The position numbers were made by a program, and so were the translations under genes. The notes beneath the pieces were generated by a model. That model saw only the letters and a list, made by a program, of their open reading frames with translations, was not told the DNA's origin and ran no database searches. From assembly GCA_021793645.1 (NCBI GenBank), contig JAJYSJ010000004.1:168380-232379 (forward strand): a stretch of DNA of 64,000 nucleotides. The letters run 5' to 3'. Source of the stretch: Bacillota bacterium (GTDB taxonomy: Bacteria > Bacillota > Sulfobacillia > JAJZYS01 > JAJYTV01). Of the stretch, positions 8,385-16,681 are shown piece by piece; within the stretch, counting starts at the first letter, position 1; every line of letters begins with the position of its first letter.

Positions 8385-8423
8385 AACAGAAGAAGGACGC
8401 GGTCCCCTGTGTAGGGGGCCGCG
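8385..8423 (-). terminator. Rho-independent-type terminator after the sigma/anti-sigma genes
   Basis: On the minus strand a stem of CGCGGCCCC pairs with GGGGACCGCG around a 7-base loop (one mismatch) and is followed by TCCTTCTTCT. It lies 18 bases after the anti-sigma stop, so it probably ends or attenuates that transcript before the small membrane protein gene. Confidence 0.55.
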
Positions 8424-8440
8424 CCAGTGCAAGCTCTTCA

Positions 8441-9013
8441 TCAGGGCTGGATCGTTTGGATGGATGCGGCTACGATGCTGCCGTCCGCCTGCCTCACCCC
8501 GTGGACCACAACTGCGGATCCGACTGGGTACTGGGCGGTGGAGAAGCCGGCGGGGAGATCGACGCGTGTTCTGCCCCCGCCGTTGCGCACCGTGAGCCCT
8601 CTCTTGCCGCGCTCCACGACGTATCCATGGACCGTAATCAGCGTTGGGAGCTTGTGCATCGTACCGACCTGCACGCCGATGGCGAATGCGGTGACGCTGG
8701 CAGGCTGGCCGACGGGAACCTGGACGTCGCTCGTAAGGCGCGGGAACGTCGCGATGCCCAAGAAGACAGCTGCTGCGGCCGCTGCTGCATAGCGGACAGG
8801 CCGCTGGATGGAGCGCGCCCTGCCAAGCGACACGTCCGGCGCAGCCGCGGCGAAATGCGTACGCAGGTCCTCGCCGAGCAGCAGTGCGCTGTGCAGCTGC
8901 GCCCGGCACGACGCACAGGCCGTAAGGTGCGCTTCGAGTCGCTCGGCTAACTCCGGCGCCAGTTCACCGTCCGCGTAGCGGGATATCTCCAGTCCGGTGA
9001 CGTGCCTTGCCAT
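8441..9013 (-). CDS. Membrane-bound zinc-finger anti-sigma factor
   Basis: The 190-residue protein uses the ATG of a TGATG overlap with the sigma factor gene. Its N-terminus carries the ZAS zinc motif H-x3-C-x2-C (His29, Cys33, Cys36) within EAHLTACASCRAQL. One membrane segment (AAAAAAAVFLGIATF, about residues 75-92) follows, and then a C-terminal extracytoplasmic domain of about 95 residues. Proteins of this type hold an ECF sigma factor inactive at the membrane until a signal triggers release. The outer domain has no family I recognise; its GYVVERGKRGLTVRNGGGRT stretch looks like a small beta-rich fold. Confidence 0.85.
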   Translation of the reverse strand: MARHVTGLEISRYADGELAPELAERLEAHLTACASCRAQLHSALLLGEDLRTHFAAAAPDVSLGRARSIQRPVRYAAAAAAAVFLGIATFPRLTSDVQVPVGQPASVTAFAIGVQVGTMHKLPTLITVHGYVVERGKRGLTVRNGGGRTRVDLPAGFSTAQYPVGSAVVVHGVRQADGSIVAASIQTIQP

Positions 9014-9582
9014 CAGACCTGCCTGCCCTTCCCTTGTTCCAGCGCTTTGCGCAGTCGCTCCTTGGCCCGGTAGAGCCACGTCGCGACGGTGCCTTCCGTT
9101 GTGCCCATCTCCAGGGCGATCTCCCGATAGGAGCAGTCCTGTGCGTAGCGCAACGCCAGCATGCGGCGATCGTGTTCCGAGAGCATTCCAAGCGCCTGCG
9201 AGATCTCCGCCTGACGCTCTTGGCGCAGGAGGCTGCCCTCGGGGCCTAGAGCCTCATCAGGGCCGTCGTGCAGCGCTTCGTCGAATGACACCTGGGGCAG
9301 GCGGCGGCGTTTGAAGCCGTCTCGCAGCTGGTTGACTGCAATCTGGCGCAGCCAGCCAAAGAAGCGCTCACCCTCCCGCAGATGGCCGATCGCCTCGAAC
9401 GCCCTGGCCCAGGTCGTCTGTGCCAGTTCCTGCGCCGCTTCCGGGTCTGACGTCAGCGCTGTGCACAGCCGCAAAAGCTGCAGCTGATAGCGCTCGGCGA
9501 GTACGCCGAAGGCAGACGCGTCCTCGCGTTGGGCGCGGCTGACGAGTTCCCTGTCGCTCAGGTTGGCTAGGTCTTGGACCAA
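9013..9582 (-). CDS. ECF-type RNA polymerase sigma factor
   Basis: The start chosen is TTG at 9582, after GGAGGGA, giving 189 residues, a normal ECF length. Region 2 (about residues 7-75) holds the DPEAAQELAQTTWARAF helix typical of region 2.2, followed by the -10-reading segment. Region 4 (about 125-180) has the helix-turn-helix CSYREIALEMGTTEGTVATW. It is followed by its anti-sigma factor with a one-base overlap, so the pair is co-translated. The ECF-type promoter directly upstream suggests autoregulation. Confidence 0.93.
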   Translation of the reverse strand: MVQDLANLSDRELVSRAQREDASAFGVLAERYQLQLLRLCTALTSDPEAAQELAQTTWARAFEAIGHLREGERFFGWLRQIAVNQLRDGFKRRRLPQVSFDEALHDGPDEALGPEGSLLRQERQAEISQALGMLSEHDRRMLALRYAQDCSYREIALEMGTTEGTVATWLYRAKERLRKALEQGKGRQV

Positions 9583-9621
9583 AACCCGCCTGTCCCTCCA
9601 AAGAACCGCTGCAACAACTAA

Positions 9622-9647
9622 GACGATTGGAACGCCGAGTTGTTTCA
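9622..9647 (-). promoter_or_regulatory. ECF-type promoter (TGAAAC-N16-CGTC) of the sigma factor operon
   Basis: On the minus strand, TGAAAC (9647-9642) is followed after exactly 16 bases by CGTC (9625-9622). This matches the promoter class used by Bacillus SigW-like ECF factors. It lies 40 bases before the sigma factor TTG, which gives a leader of about 30 nt. The match suggests the sigma factor transcribes its own operon. Confidence 0.7.
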
Positions 9648-9815
9648 GGGAAGTGTGGCAGCGCGTGGCAAGTTCTTCGCGCGGCCCGTGAAGAAATTCC
9701 TCCCGCGTCGAATCGATCCCTGCCGCAGGCGGCAGGATAGGCCAAGCCAGGACGCGAAGCGGAAGCAGATGCCGCGTGATGAGCACCCCGCGGCACAGTC
9801 TGGAGGTTTTTTGCA

Positions 9816-10565
9816 ATGCGCCTTTGGGTGCTGCCCGTCGCGGTCCTGGCTGGACTGCTTGGCGGTCTTCTGGGATTGGGCGGAGGCGTCGTGCTCGTGC
9901 CGGCGCTGTCGACGCTACTCGGTGTGCCGCTACCCGAAGCCGTCGGCACGAGCCTGATTGCAGTCTCCGCAACATCGATCTCCAGCAGCGTCGCCTATAT
10001 TCGCCAAGGGCTCACGGATGTGGAACTCGCCATCTCCCTCGTCGCCTGGACCAGCATCGGCGCCATCGTCGGGGGTATGATCGGGCTGCGGGCGGGAGCC
10101 CCCTTAATCGCCGCCGTGTTCCTGCTGCTTGCGCTGTACACCTCGTTCGTTCTCCTAAAGCGCCACGTTCTTCGCCCCAAGGTGCAAGAGACTGCGGCGA
10201 AGCCGCCGCGGCCCGGCATCGCGTACCCGTTGATGCTGGTCTCCGGCGCCCTCTCAGGGCTGCTCGGCATCGGAGGCGGCCCGGTGAACGTTCCTGTGAT
10301 GAACATCCTGCTCGCGCTGCCCATGAAGCGCGCCGTTGCGACGAGCAGCTTCATGGTCGGTGTGACGGCAGCGACAGGCGGCATCCTCTACCTGCGCGCC
10401 GGACGGATTGATCCGCTTGTCGCCGGGTTCGCCGTCATCGGCGTTGCGGTCGGCGCCCAGATCGCTGGATTAGTGCAAAAGCGCATCTCGACACGGCTCC
10501 TCGCACTGCTGTTCGCCGTCGTGCTGGTTGCCGTCGGGGTGCAGATGGCGGTGAAGCATCTATGA
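9816..10565 (+). CDS. TauE/SafE (TSUP) family sulfite/anion exporter
   Basis: The 249-residue membrane protein has two halves, each starting with the family motif: GGLLGLGGGVVLVPAL near the N-terminus and SGLLGIGGGPVNVPVM near residue 150. About eight hydrophobic segments can be drawn. TSUP proteins move sulfite, sulfonates, sulfoacetate or other organosulfur anions across the membrane; the substrate here is unknown. The start ATG follows GGAGG. The next gene (DUF1634) overlaps it by 4 bases, a pairing seen elsewhere in bacteria. It is divergent from the ECF sigma operon across 233 bp. Confidence 0.9.
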   Translation: MRLWVLPVAVLAGLLGGLLGLGGGVVLVPALSTLLGVPLPEAVGTSLIAVSATSISSSVAYIRQGLTDVELAISLVAWTSIGAIVGGMIGLRAGAPLIAAVFLLLALYTSFVLLKRHVLRPKVQETAAKPPRPGIAYPLMLVSGALSGLLGIGGGPVNVPVMNILLALPMKRAVATSSFMVGVTAATGGILYLRAGRIDPLVAGFAVIGVAVGAQIAGLVQKRISTRLLALLFAVVLVAVGVQMAVKHL

Positions 10566-10915
10566 GTTCGCCGACGGTTCGCGCCGCCAACACGCCGGCG
10601 CGCGCTGCGCTGTGGATGGAGGCGCTCTTGGGAAGCGCAGGCTTAGCATTTGTGCTCGTCGGCATGGTGAAGGGACTCTCTTCCCCGGCGCAGGCACTCC
10701 CGCATGGCGCGGGCGCACTCGCCCTCGCGGCCCTGCACGGATCGAGCGTCGGCCTGATGGGCGTCGGACTGTGGCTCCTCGCGCTGGGGCCGGTGGCCGC
10801 CATCGCGGCCGGCGCTTTGTGGGCGATCCGGGCGCGGCATCTGCGCACCGCCCTGCTGGCCCTGGTCACGCTGGCCGCGATCGCGCTGGCCGCTTTCGTG
10901 CTGTCGGCGGGCTAG
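10562..10915 (+). CDS. DUF1634-like membrane protein
   Basis: The 117-residue protein overlaps the TauE/SafE gene (ATGA). It has three clear hydrophobic segments (about 17-40, 62-88 and 95-115). Small membrane proteins of the DUF1634 family are commonly encoded next to TSUP exporters, and the arrangement and topology fit. A role as an accessory subunit or regulator of the exporter is an inference. Its stop codon lies against the converging spore-protein gene, with a 4-base overlap. Confidence 0.7.
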   Translation: MSSPTVRAANTPARAALWMEALLGSAGLAFVLVGMVKGLSSPAQALPHGAGALALAALHGSSVGLMGVGLWLLALGPVAAIAAGALWAIRARHLRTALLALVTLAAIALAAFVLSAG

Positions 10916-11136
10916 TCCGCCGTTCCGTCCTCCGCCGCATCGTCCGCGAGCGCCTGCTCGCCGCGCTGTACCAGGCGCTTGACCATGTTGCCGCCGACCT
11001 TGCCCAACTGGCGGGCCGTGAGGTCGCCGTTGTCTCCGTCCTCCTCGAGAGGCACGTCGACGTCGTCTGCTACTTCCAGCTTCAGGTCTTCCATCGCCTC
11101 TTCGCGCTGGCTTGCGTCCGATTCGCGATCCGGCAT
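10912..11136 (-). CDS. Small acid-soluble spore protein, alpha/beta type
   Basis: The 74-residue protein ends with NGDLTARQLGKVGGNMVKRL, the DNA-binding signature of alpha/beta SASPs, preceded by a KLEVADDVDVPLEE segment that corresponds to the family N-terminal part including the germination-protease region. These proteins coat spore DNA in the forespore and protect it from UV and heat. The ATG at 11136 follows GAAGGGGGT. Acidic N- and C-terminal extensions make it slightly longer and more acidic than classical SASPs. A CATTTTA about 70 bases upstream on this strand resembles a sigma-G -10 box, but no matching -35 is seen at proper spacing. Confidence 0.85.
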   Translation of the reverse strand: MPDRESDASQREEAMEDLKLEVADDVDVPLEEDGDNGDLTARQLGKVGGNMVKRLVQRGEQALADDAAEDGTAD

Positions 11137-11226
11137 CCTGCGACACCCCCTTCATCGTGAGTCTGCCCACTCTGCTCGATTCGATCAGCACAGGTTTTTG
11201 CAGTCGCTAAAATGAGTCAGACAGCG

Positions 11227-11232
11227 TATAAT
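11227..11232 (+). promoter_or_regulatory. -10 box of the tRNA-Glu gene
   Basis: TATAAT lies 10 bases before the tRNA, so transcription would start close to the mature 5' end. The -35 region (about 11204-11209) does not match TTGACA well. Confidence 0.55.
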
Positions 11233-11241
11233 GCTTCTGCT

Positions 11242-11317
11242 GGCCCCATGGTCTAGAGGCCTAGGACACCACTCTTTCAAGGTGGGAACACGGGTTCGAA
11301 TCCCGTTGGGGCCACCA
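11242..11317 (+). tRNA. tRNA-Glu (anticodon TTC)
   Basis: The 76-nt cloverleaf is complete. Acceptor GGCCCCA pairs with TGGGGCC. The anticodon stem CCACT/GGTGG holds the loop CTTTCAA with anticodon TTC, and the T loop reads GTTCGAATC. The CCA end is encoded at 11315-11317. It stands alone between its own -10 box and a strong terminator. Confidence 0.97.
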
Positions 11318-11328
11318 TCTTCTGCGAA

Positions 11329-11361
11329 GACGCAGGCGGGACTGCCGCCTGCGTCGTTTTT
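11329..11361 (+). terminator. Rho-independent terminator after tRNA-Glu
   Basis: An 11-bp perfect stem, GACGCAGGCGG with CCGCCTGCGTC around a 5-base loop, is followed by GTTTTTC. Confidence 0.9.
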
Positions 11362-11383
11362 CATGTTCTGGGTTCAACTGTTC

Positions 11384-11424
11384 TTGACACATGAATTCTT
11401 CTAAGGGGATTCTTAATTAGCTAA
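11384..11424 (+). promoter_or_regulatory. Promoter and candidate MarR operator before the efflux operon
   Basis: TTGACA (11384-11389) is a perfect -35. The -10 is poorly defined in the AT-rich GGATTCTTAATT stretch. The palindrome TTAGCTAA (11417-11424), inside CTTAATTAGCTAAG, lies at the expected transcription start and would suit autorepression by the MarR protein encoded 34 bases later. Confidence 0.5.
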
Positions 11425-11457
11425 GTTACCATCTAAACGACACGAGGAGGGTCTTCC

Positions 11458-11919
11458 TTGGCGGACCGCCCGCAGCCCGACGACGTGGTCTCCGACCTCT
11501 TTGCGCTGTTCGGCATCATGCGCCGGGTGATGCGCAGCGGCGGGATTGCAGATCTCGGGCCGAGCCACCACATGGTCCTGATGCGCCTGCGTGAGGATGC
11601 GCACAAAGGCCACGGCACGCCGCGCGGCCCCTCCCGCATCACCGAATTGGCGCAGTTCCTGCACCTTACGCCGGCGGCGATCACCCAACTTGTCACCGAA
11701 CTGGAGAGTCGGGGACTCGTCGCCCGCGAGCGCAACGCGAAGGATCGGCGCGCCGTGGTCGTGCGGCTGACGGGCTTCGGGGTCGAGGCCCTTCAGGAAT
11801 TGCGCGTGCGCCGTCTTGCGGTTGCGGAGCAGATGCTCAAAGGCATCCCGCTGGAGGACCGCAAAGAACTTGCCCGGATTCTTCACCGCATCGCGGAGTC
11901 CAACCCTACCGTGGAATAG
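11458..11919 (+). CDS. MarR-family transcriptional regulator
   Basis: The 153-residue protein starts at TTG after GGAGGG. It has the winged-helix core of MarR proteins: recognition helix LTPAAITQLVTELESRGLVA (about residues 72-91) followed by the wing RERNAKDRRAVVVRLT. MarR proteins are mostly ligand-responsive repressors of neighbouring efflux genes. The gene is followed at 27 bases by the efflux membrane-fusion protein, so the whole set is probably one operon that this protein represses through the palindrome upstream. Confidence 0.9.
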   Translation: MADRPQPDDVVSDLFALFGIMRRVMRSGGIADLGPSHHMVLMRLREDAHKGHGTPRGPSRITELAQFLHLTPAAITQLVTELESRGLVARERNAKDRRAVVVRLTGFGVEALQELRVRRLAVAEQMLKGIPLEDRKELARILHRIAESNPTVE

Positions 11920-11946
11920 TGCGGTTAGGCTGAGAGGAAGTGTATT

Positions 11947-13809
11947 GTGCGCCGCTACGTTACGGTCACAGTGGTCATCGTCGCATTGTTGCTGGTGGGT
12001 TTCGTCGGTGTGCGTCTCTTGCGCGCGGGGCGTGGAGCAAGCGCGCCGCAGTTTGCCTACGCGACCGCATCGTATGGCAACCTGTTCGTCAACGTAACCG
12101 GCAATGGAACGGTGCAGGCTGCAACCTCGCTGAACGTCCAGGCGAGCCAAAACGGCACGATCACGTCCGTTCCGGTCCAGGTCGGTCAGCAGGTGGCCAA
12201 GGGACAGGTGCTCGCGACGGTCAACGACAGCGGCGCACTGGAGACTCAAGTGCTGTCGGCGAAGGCGCAACTGGCCTCCGATGAGGCGTCGTTGAGTTCC
12301 CTCGTATCGCCGACGCCCCCGACTGCGGCGCAGATTTCTGCGCAGAAGGAGAGAGTGCAGGCGGACACAGAGCGCGTTGCATCGGACCAGGAGGATATCC
12401 AGGGGCTGAACGTGCAGGCGCCTTTCAACGGGGACATCTCACAGCTGAACGTCTCGGACGGCCAATCTGTTGGGCAAGGAGCCGCACTCTTTCAGATCGT
12501 GAACCCCCAGGACGTAACCGTGACCGCAAACTTCCCATCCATCAACCTGCAAAACGCCTTTGTCGGCGAGGGCGCGCAGGTGACAGTGGCTGGCATCGGC
12601 ACGATTGGCGGAACTGTGGCCAGCATCGGCGTCGTCTCGAGCGGACAAGGCAAGCAGGGCGCCCTCTATCCGGTTACCTTCGATCTGCAGTCGCCACCAG
12701 GCGGTCTCCGGTCCGGCATGCCCGCGACAGTGAGCATACCGAACGCGTACACCTACGCCCAGGGAGCGATCTCGTTCGGCCAGACCGAAGATGTCACGGC
12801 GCAGGCGTCCGCTACGGTGCAGTCGGTTTCCGCTGACGTGGGGAGCAGCGTCAAGCAAGGCGAGACGATCATCACCCTCTCCGCACCGGCGCTCTCGACG
12901 CAGCTCGCATCGGACGAATCGCAGCTCTCGACCGACCAGAACACACTGAACCAACTGGAGCACCCGACGCCGCCGGCTGCCGGCCAGGTGGCATCGCTCA
13001 AGGCCCGGATCGCCGTCGACCAGGAGAACGTTGCCAACGCCGAGCAGGCAGTCTCCGAACTGAATGTCACGAGCCCGATCGCAGGAATCATTACTGCCGT
13101 GAACGCGCAGGTCGGCGACAACTCCAAGACGGGTGGCAGTTCTTCGTCATCCTCGTCCGCCTCGGTGTCCACGGCGCTCTTCGCTGTGGAGAATCCAAGC
13201 ACGCTCCAGGTTCTGGTGCCGATTGACGAACTCTCGATTGCCCAGGTCAAGGTCGGCCAGCGGGCCATCGTGACAGCAAACGCACTTCCAGGCCAGGTAT
13301 TTGCGGGAACGGTGTCCGAGATCGCTCCCGCCGGTGTGAACAGCCAGGGCGTAGCGAACTTCAATGTCACGATCAGCATCACAAGACCCGGAAAGCTGCT
13401 GGCAGGCATGTCGGCCAGCGTGTCGATCCTGGTGGCGCAGGTTCAGCATGCGCTGCTCATCCCGGTCGAGGCTGTCAGTGGCTACGGCTCGAACGCCACC
13501 GTCCGGGTTCGCACGGGCAGCGGAGTCGTCACCAGGCGCATCTCACTCGGCCTCTCCAATGACGTCAGCGCCCAGGTCCTTTCCGGCCTCTCGTCGGGTC
13601 AGGTCGTCGTGACGGCACAGGTCGCGTCCAGCACGACAACAACAGGAACCGGCTTCGGCGGCGGCGGCGGCTTCGGCCGCAGGCTCTCGGGCGGTGGCGG
13701 CGGACAGGGCGGTGGCGGACAGGGCGGTGGCGGACAGGGCGGTGGCGGACAGGGCGGTGGCGGTAGCGGCGGCGGCGGTAGCGGCGGCGGCGGACAGGGT
13801 GGCAACTAA
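11947..13809 (+). CDS. Efflux membrane-fusion (HlyD/MacA-like) protein with duplicated biotinyl-lipoyl modules
   Basis: The 620-residue protein starts at GTG after GAGAGGAAG. An N-terminal membrane anchor (about 5-25) is followed by two lipoyl/coiled-coil units. The first (about 50-170) holds GTITSVPVQVGQQVAKGQVL and a helix with ASDEASLSSL. The second (about 280-400) holds ATVQSVSADVGSSVKQGETI and ASDESQLSTDQNTLNQLEHP. Each half also has a following beta-barrel-like part. The C-terminus is a GGGGQ/GGGGS repeat tail. Family members bridge a MacB-type ABC pump to the cell exterior. Length and duplication are unusual; MacA proteins are about 370-400 residues. Confidence 0.88.
   Translation: MRRYVTVTVVIVALLLVGFVGVRLLRAGRGASAPQFAYATASYGNLFVNVTGNGTVQAATSLNVQASQNGTITSVPVQVGQQVAKGQVLATVNDSGALETQVLSAKAQLASDEASLSSLVSPTPPTAAQISAQKERVQADTERVASDQEDIQGLNVQAPFNGDISQLNVSDGQSVGQGAALFQIVNPQDVTVTANFPSINLQNAFVGEGAQVTVAGIGTIGGTVASIGVVSSGQGKQGALYPVTFDLQSPPGGLRSGMPATVSIPNAYTYAQGAISFGQTEDVTAQASATVQSVSADVGSSVKQGETIITLSAPALSTQLASDESQLSTDQNTLNQLEHPTPPAAGQVASLKARIAVDQENVANAEQAVSELNVTSPIAGIITAVNAQVGDNSKTGGSSSSSSSASVSTALFAVENPSTLQVLVPIDELSIAQVKVGQRAIVTANALPGQVFAGTVSEIAPAGVNSQGVANFNVTISITRPGKLLAGMSASVSILVAQVQHALLIPVEAVSGYGSNATVRVRTGSGVVTRRISLGLSNDVSAQVLSGLSSGQVVVTAQVASSTTTTGTGFGGGGGFGRRLSGGGGGQGGGGQGGGGQGGGGQGGGGSGGGGSGGGGQGGN
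13690..13797 (+). repeat. Tandem 15-bp coding repeat (GGGGQ/GGGGS tail)
   Basis: Seven units of the type GGCGGTGGCGGACAG run head to tail. The first carries an extra GGC, and units 5 and 6 end in TAGC instead of ACAG. They encode GGGGQ or GGGGS. Near-identity of units 2-4 points to recent slippage-type expansion, so repeat number may vary between strains. Confidence 0.9.
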
Positions 13810-13810
13810 G

Positions 13811-14536
13811 ATGGCCGACGTCATCCGCGTCGAGCAGTTGCAGAGGGTGTACCACCTGGGCGCTGTGGATGTCCCCGCCCTGAGGGGCATCGACTTCGCC
13901 ATACCACAAGGACAGATGGTTGCGATCATGGGGCCTTCCGGCTCCGGCAAATCGACGCTTCTGAACCTCCTGGGGTGCCTCGACCGCCCCTCCGGCGGCA
14001 AGTACCTGCTGGCTGGCGAGGATGTCGGCCTCAAGACGGACGACGAACTGGCGGAGGTGCGCAACGCGCGCATCGGCTTCGTCTTCCAGAACTACAACCT
14101 ACTGCCGCAACTGACAGCGCTTGAAAACGTGGAACTGCCCCTCGTGTACCGTGGCCTTTCCGCCTCGAACCGCCGGCGCAAGGCGGAAGCGGCGCTGGCA
14201 TCCGTCGGCCTGGGGGATCGCAAGCACCACCGGCCGCTGGAACTCTCCGGCGGCCAGCAGCAGCGCGTTGGCGTCGCCCGCGCCCTCGCCGGCGAACCCG
14301 ACGTGATTCTCGCGGACGAGCCTACGGGGAACCTCGACTCGACCTCCGGCCAGGAGGTGCTGCGCCTGTTCTTGGACCTGCACCGCGCGGGCAGCACAAT
14401 CGTCATCGTCACGCACGACGACGAGGTCGCGCTCTACACGGAACGGACAATCCACCTGCGAGACGGGATCGTCGTATCGGATGGCCCCATACCGTCAGAG
14501 CAGCGGCGCGGGCTTGACGAGAGGGGGGCTTCCTGA
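13811..14536 (+). CDS. MacB/LolD-type ABC transporter ATP-binding protein
   Basis: The 241-residue ATPase has Walker [10 protein letters not shown] near residue 40, the Q-loop [21 protein letters not shown] that marks the MacB/LolD/FtsE group, signature LSGGQQQR, and Walker [13 protein letters not shown]. It lies between the fusion protein and the FtsX-like permease, so the three should form a MacAB-like efflux complex. ATG 13811 begins one base after the preceding stop; no strong ribosome-binding site is seen, so translation is probably coupled. A basic-acidic tail of about 20 residues follows the usual end. Confidence 0.93.
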   Translation: MADVIRVEQLQRVYHLGAVDVPALRGIDFAIPQGQMVAIMGPSGSGKSTLLNLLGCLDRPSGGKYLLAGEDVGLKTDDELAEVRNARIGFVFQNYNLLPQLTALENVELPLVYRGLSASNRRRKAEAALASVGLGDRKHHRPLELSGGQQQRVGVARALAGEPDVILADEPTGNLDSTSGQEVLRLFLDLHRAGSTIVIVTHDDEVALYTERTIHLRDGIVVSDGPIPSEQRRGLDERGAS

Positions 14537-15702
14537 TGCTGAGAGAAAGCCTGCGCATGGCATGGCGCAGTCTCGTCGCCGGGAAGTTGCGGGCATTTCT
14601 GACGATGCTAGGCATCATCATCGGCGTCGGTGCGGTCATCGCGCTGATCTCGATCGGTCAAGCGGCCACAAGCTCGGTAACATCACAGGTGCAGGCGCTG
14701 GGCTCGAACCTCATCACCGTCACGCCGATCCGCAGCTCGGGTGCTGTTCTGTATCCGCAGGACGCCCAGTGGTTGAAGCAGGTCGTGCCGCAGATTTCGC
14801 AAGACGCCCCGCTGCTCACCGGCAGCGTGACAGCGCTCTACGGGAGCAAGACCTACACCACCACGGTGATGGGTACGACCCCGCCGTCCCTGAAGATCCA
14901 AGGGCGGACCCTTGCGGAAGGGCGCTACCTGGTCCCCTCGGACATCACCTTCCGGCGCCGTGTCGCGGTAATCGGGCAGACGGTGGTGCAGAACCTCTTC
15001 CCAGGGCAGAATCCGCTCGGCCAAACCATTGAAGCAAACGGAACGCCGCTGGTCGTCGTTGGCGTACTGAAGGCGTCAGGAGGCGCGTTTGGGGCGAACC
15101 AGGATGACGTGATCCTCACTCCCGTGACGACCGCCGAGGAGATCGTCAATACGACCCAGATCTCAGCGATCATCGCCGAAGCGAGGTCGTCTTCGGTGGC
15201 TCCGCTAGCGGTTGCGCAGATCGAGGCCGTGATGAACCACCGCTTCCAGAATCAGAACGCCGCAAACGTGCTCTCGCAGGACCAGATCCTCTCCACCCTG
15301 TCGACGATCACGAGCACGCTGACGCTGATGCTGGGAGGAATCGCGGGCATCTCCCTCTTGGTCGGCGGCATCGGGATCATGAACATCATGCTTGTGACCG
15401 TCACCGAGCGGACGCGGGAGATCGGACTGCGCAAGGCGATCGGAGCGAAGCGCAGCGCGATCCTGCTGCAGTTCCTGGTCGAATCGAGCATTCTCAGCCT
15501 GATCGGCGGTGCGATCGGCGCGCTGCTCGGAAGCGGAGGCGCGTCGATTCTCAGCCATGCGCTAGGCTGGCAATCGGGCGTGAACGGGCCAGCCGTCATC
15601 CTGGCGCTCGTCTTTTCACTCGCGGTCGGCATGGTGTTCGGGATCTGGCCGGCGATGCGGGCGAGCCGCTTGGATCCGATCGAAGCCCTACGTCAAGGTT
15701 AG
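14536..15702 (+). CDS. MacB-like FtsX-family ABC transporter permease
   Basis: The 388-residue protein begins in a TGATG overlap. The first membrane helix lies in [20 protein letters not shown], the standard MacB permease start. A periplasmic-type domain of about 220 residues follows, and then three helices, including [20 protein letters not shown] and the coupling-helix segment [15 protein letters not shown]. It completes the tripartite-type efflux set with the two genes before it. Substrates of such pumps include macrolides, peptides and lipids; nothing here narrows that. Confidence 0.93.
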   Translation: MLRESLRMAWRSLVAGKLRAFLTMLGIIIGVGAVIALISIGQAATSSVTSQVQALGSNLITVTPIRSSGAVLYPQDAQWLKQVVPQISQDAPLLTGSVTALYGSKTYTTTVMGTTPPSLKIQGRTLAEGRYLVPSDITFRRRVAVIGQTVVQNLFPGQNPLGQTIEANGTPLVVVGVLKASGGAFGANQDDVILTPVTTAEEIVNTTQISAIIAEARSSSVAPLAVAQIEAVMNHRFQNQNAANVLSQDQILSTLSTITSTLTLMLGGIAGISLLVGGIGIMNIMLVTVTERTREIGLRKAIGAKRSAILLQFLVESSILSLIGGAIGALLGSGGASILSHALGWQSGVNGPAVILALVFSLAVGMVFGIWPAMRASRLDPIEALRQG

Positions 15703-15838
15703 GCAGAGAAGCGGTCCAAGCGGAAGAGCGACAGGTCAAAGGGACTCCTGCCATCGAGCGCGAGGCCAGCGAGGATCTCACCCATCACGGACGCGAACTT
15801 GTAGCCGTGTCCAGAGAAGCCCCCTGCGATCGCCACCC
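15699..15838 (-). pseudogene. C-terminal fragment of the interrupted sarcosine-oxidase-like gene
   Basis: On the minus strand the codons give [17 protein letters not shown] and then [19 protein letters not shown] before TAA at 15701-15699. This is the C-terminal end of the monomeric sarcosine oxidase / N-methyltryptophan oxidase family. The rest of the gene lies at 18886-19884. Joining the two through the shared octamer CGCCACCC restores one frame of about 376 codons ([16 protein letters not shown]). The stop overlaps the end of the converging MacB-like permease gene. Confidence 0.9.
15831..15838. repeat. Left copy of the 8-bp target-site duplication
   Basis: CGCCACCC occurs here and at 18886-18893. 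The two copies are the two halves of the same gene position, so they mark the ends of the 3,047-bp insertion. Eight bases is the usual duplication size for IS256-family transposition. Confidence 0.88.
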
Positions 15839-15841
15839 AGA

Positions 15842-15878
15842 AATCCGCCGGGGGATTCAAAGGTCCGCCCGGCGGATT
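15842..15878. repeat. 11-bp inverted repeat at the left end of the insertion
   Basis: AATCCGCCGGG (15842-15852) and CCCGGCGGATT (15868-15878) form a perfect stem around 15 bases, starting 3 bases inside the insertion. It could be a terminal structure of the element, a small palindromic repeat, or a terminator. No T-run follows. Confidence 0.7.
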
Positions 15879-16010
15879 CCTACAGAGCCTCCGTCGGTGT
15901 CCTCCTACTGTGCGCGACGAACCGCGATGATGGCCCGATGGGTTGTCGCAACTCTTTGTCCCTCGGCCTCGTCGCCTTGGCTATGCCTAGCCGGTATGTC
16001 GAAGACAGAC

Positions 16011-16559
16011 CTATACAGGCGCATCAGCAGTCGGAGGGACTTTCCAACCTGCAACCAACTGCAACACTTCTGCCCTCGCCTCGGATCGATTGCCGGTAAC
16101 AACGGCTTCAATACAGTAGTCGATGCTATAGCTCGTCGACGCACTGGTTCGTTCAATCGCCACCCAGTACTCATAGGTCGCATTGTCACTCTGTTCTGCC
16201 GCCGGGGGCGTGCGTTCATTCAGCGCAAACCAAGCCTGTCCATTCGGTGTGGAGATGAACTCCTGGCTTAAGATCTGAGAATGGTTCCCGACCACTGCCT
16301 GCTCGTAAGGATGACCAGGCGGAACTGCAGTCATCAGCAAGTGAACCTCGATATCCTTCCACCTGGTCCCCTTCGCCTCACTTGAGGTCGACAGTACCGT
16401 TCCATTCGGTAGGCGCAAACTTGAGGCGGCGAACTGTGGAATTGTAGCCGTCTTTAGGCTTGGAGCAGAAGCAGAACCGGTTGTCTGGTCGATGCTAGGG
16501 TGACTCGCCGTACCGCATGCACCCAGCAGGAGGGTTGCAAGAACTGCTCCGATCACCAT
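16011..16559 (-). CDS. Putative lipoprotein, unknown function
   Basis: From ATG 16559 the frame gives 182 residues: a hydrophobic signal VIGAVLATLLLGAC with an LGAC lipobox and lipidated Cys at about residue 14, then a Ser/Thr-rich linker and a globular part of about 140 residues that I do not recognise. A GGGAGGA ribosome-binding site lies 20 bases before the ATG, rather far. The codon at ideal spacing is ATA (16571), which would add IKPH to the signal peptide; start choice is therefore uncertain. The region 15839-16010 downstream of it shows no further gene. Confidence 0.62.
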   Translation of the reverse strand: MVIGAVLATLLLGACGTASHPSIDQTTGSASAPSLKTATIPQFAASSLRLPNGTVLSTSSEAKGTRWKDIEVHLLMTAVPPGHPYEQAVVGNHSQILSQEFISTPNGQAWFALNERTPPAAEQSDNATYEYWVAIERTSASTSYSIDYCIEAVVTGNRSEARAEVLQLVAGWKVPPTADAPV

Positions 16560-16681
16560 GTGCGGTTTTATGGCCGATTCCTCCCATACACAGCACACTA
16601 GCACAGCTCGTGCACTCGCCATCGCACCCGCCGATCCCCGAAGATGCACACGCTCACCAGGGCCCATCTTCGCTTGGCTAG

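Noticed and set aside
13690..13797. Regular repeats that could suggest a CRISPR array
   Set aside because: They are 15-bp head-to-tail coding repeats without spacers and lie inside an open reading frame; no cas genes occur in the window.
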